This document shows positions 13,556 to 14,180 of a stretch of 14,180 bases of DNA, piece by piece (the first letter of the stretch is position 1; each line of letters begins with the position of its first letter). The stretch is taken from the NCBI GenBank assembly GCA_031273965.1, contig JAISQX010000073.1, positions 1-14,180 of the forward strand, in the 5' to 3' direction. Under the pieces are notes generated by a model. It worked only from the letters and a program-made list of their open reading frames with translations, was not told the origin of the DNA and did no database searches. This stretch comes from Clostridiales bacterium. GTDB taxonomy: Bacteria; Bacillota; Clostridia; Christensenellales; JAISNN01. The translations under genes were made by a program, and so were the position numbers.

Positions 13556-14180
13556 ATGTCGAAAACTAAAGGTCAAAAGTTTAAAACCGCGGCGCTTACG
13601 ATACTCTTTATCGCCGTTGTGTTTTTTGGAACATACGGCGTGTCAAGAGTGCAGTTGTCTCTCCTTGGTAAGGAAAACATTTACGGGTATGTGGAAGCGA
13701 ACGAATGGGACGAGAGAATGACCTTTGACGCGGACGCATATTTTTCGCTGACCGTAAACGAGGGCGGGACATTAAAGGTTTTGATGCTTACGGATACGCA
13801 TTTTAAAAACGGCGGTTGGTACGCGAATTATTTTTGGGTGGGAGAGGCTGTCAATAGAGGCGCATATGCCGATATAAAGAAGCTTGTAAAAGACGCCGCT
13901 CCGGATTTTATTTATCTGACGGGCGATATTGAAACGGCGTCGCTGAACGACCTTATTTTTGAGGAATTCGGCGCTTTTATGGACGGATTTAAAATCCCGT
14001 GGACTATGACAATGGGAAACCATGACGCCGAAAACCGCGCGGACAAAGCGAAAGTGGCGGAGATACTCCTCGCTGCGGAGTATTGCGTATTGGACGTCGG
14101 TTTTACAAATTTGAACGGACTTGGAAACACTGTAATACCCGTAAAAGACGGAAACGGGAGAATACTATACGCTTTTATTC
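13556..14180 (+). CDS. Membrane-anchored metallophosphoesterase (calcineurin-like), 3' end outside window
   Basis: The frame is open from ATG 13556 to the window edge, giving 208 residues of an incomplete protein. AAGGAG at 13542-13547 supports the start. A short basic N-terminus is followed by one hydrophobic segment at about 11-28, with no evident lipobox, so the enzyme is probably anchored with its domain outside the cytoplasm. Metallophosphoesterase motifs appear in order: D80-x-H82 in LTDTHF, G123-D124 in LTGDIE and G-N155-H156-D157, which ligate two metals; the C-terminal histidine motifs are beyond the edge. The family hydrolyses phosphomonoesters, phosphodiesters or nucleotides, and the substrate here is unknown. 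It is 69 bases downstream of thrC with no terminator seen between, so read-through is possible. Confidence 0.87.
   Translation, partial: MSKTKGQKFKTAALTILFIAVVFFGTYGVSRVQLSLLGKENIYGYVEANEWDERMTFDADAYFSLTVNEGGTLKVLMLTDTHFKNGGWYANYFWVGEAVNRGAYADIKKLVKDAAPDFIYLTGDIETASLNDLIFEEFGAFMDGFKIPWTMTMGNHDAENRADKAKVAEILLAAEYCVLDVGFTNLNGLGNTVIPVKDGNGRILYAFI

Noticed and set aside
1..14180. CRISPR arrays, tRNA or rRNA genes, insertion sequences, attachment sites
   Set aside because: I looked for regular repeats, cloverleaf-type motifs, transposase motifs and flanking inverted repeats and saw none. This was done by eye, without a covariance-model search.

Overview
The window looks like chromosome from an anaerobic Bacillota, probably an uncultured clostridial lineage. 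I infer this from the strong AGGAG-type ribosome binding sites, a TPP riboswitch with an intrinsic terminator, a CIRCE operator before groESL, a short-form ThiC, a PaaK-type CoA ligase and frequent ATA/AGA codons beside GC-rich ones. No single gene fixes the lineage. I see no rRNA, tRNA, CRISPR array, integrase or insertion sequence.

Layout. (1) 1-894, plus strand: the 3' end of a phenylacetate-CoA-ligase-type gene, then mscL with an unusual acidic tail. (2) 1033-4106, minus strand: a thiamine pyrimidine operon, thiC - HAD phosphatase - thiD. It has a consensus promoter, a TPP riboswitch, and a terminator whose 3' arm can also pair perfectly (one G-U) with the 5' edge of the aptamer. (3) 4186-5319, minus strand: a single-pass membrane protein with a SPOR-like domain, not otherwise recognised. 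(4) 5422-7860, plus strand: groES-groEL with an imperfect CIRCE element, a possible second upstream promoter and a strong terminator. (5) 7861-11881, plus strand: a spacer ending in a second terminator, a consensus promoter, what looks like a decayed ABC ATPase start and signature fragment, then permease - ATPase - permease of the FtsX/MacB type and a terminator. (6) 11916-13486: thrC with its own consensus promoter. (7) 13556 to the right edge: a membrane-anchored metallophosphoesterase, cut by the window.

How the genes work together. ThiC makes HMP-P from the purine intermediate AIR, and ThiD phosphorylates it to HMP-PP. The HAD enzyme between them, translationally coupled to thiD, is likely to act on a phosphorylated compound of the same pathway. 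GroES and GroEL form one chaperonin under probable HrcA control. The two permeases and one ATPase could form one heteromeric transporter or mechanotransmission complex; the broken ATPase relic suggests the first permease once had its own ATPase.

Most of the window is ordinary housekeeping. The observations most worth a second look are the ABC ATPase relic at 8310-8438, the riboswitch antiterminator pairing, the altered CIRCE and the HAD gene inside the thiamine operon.
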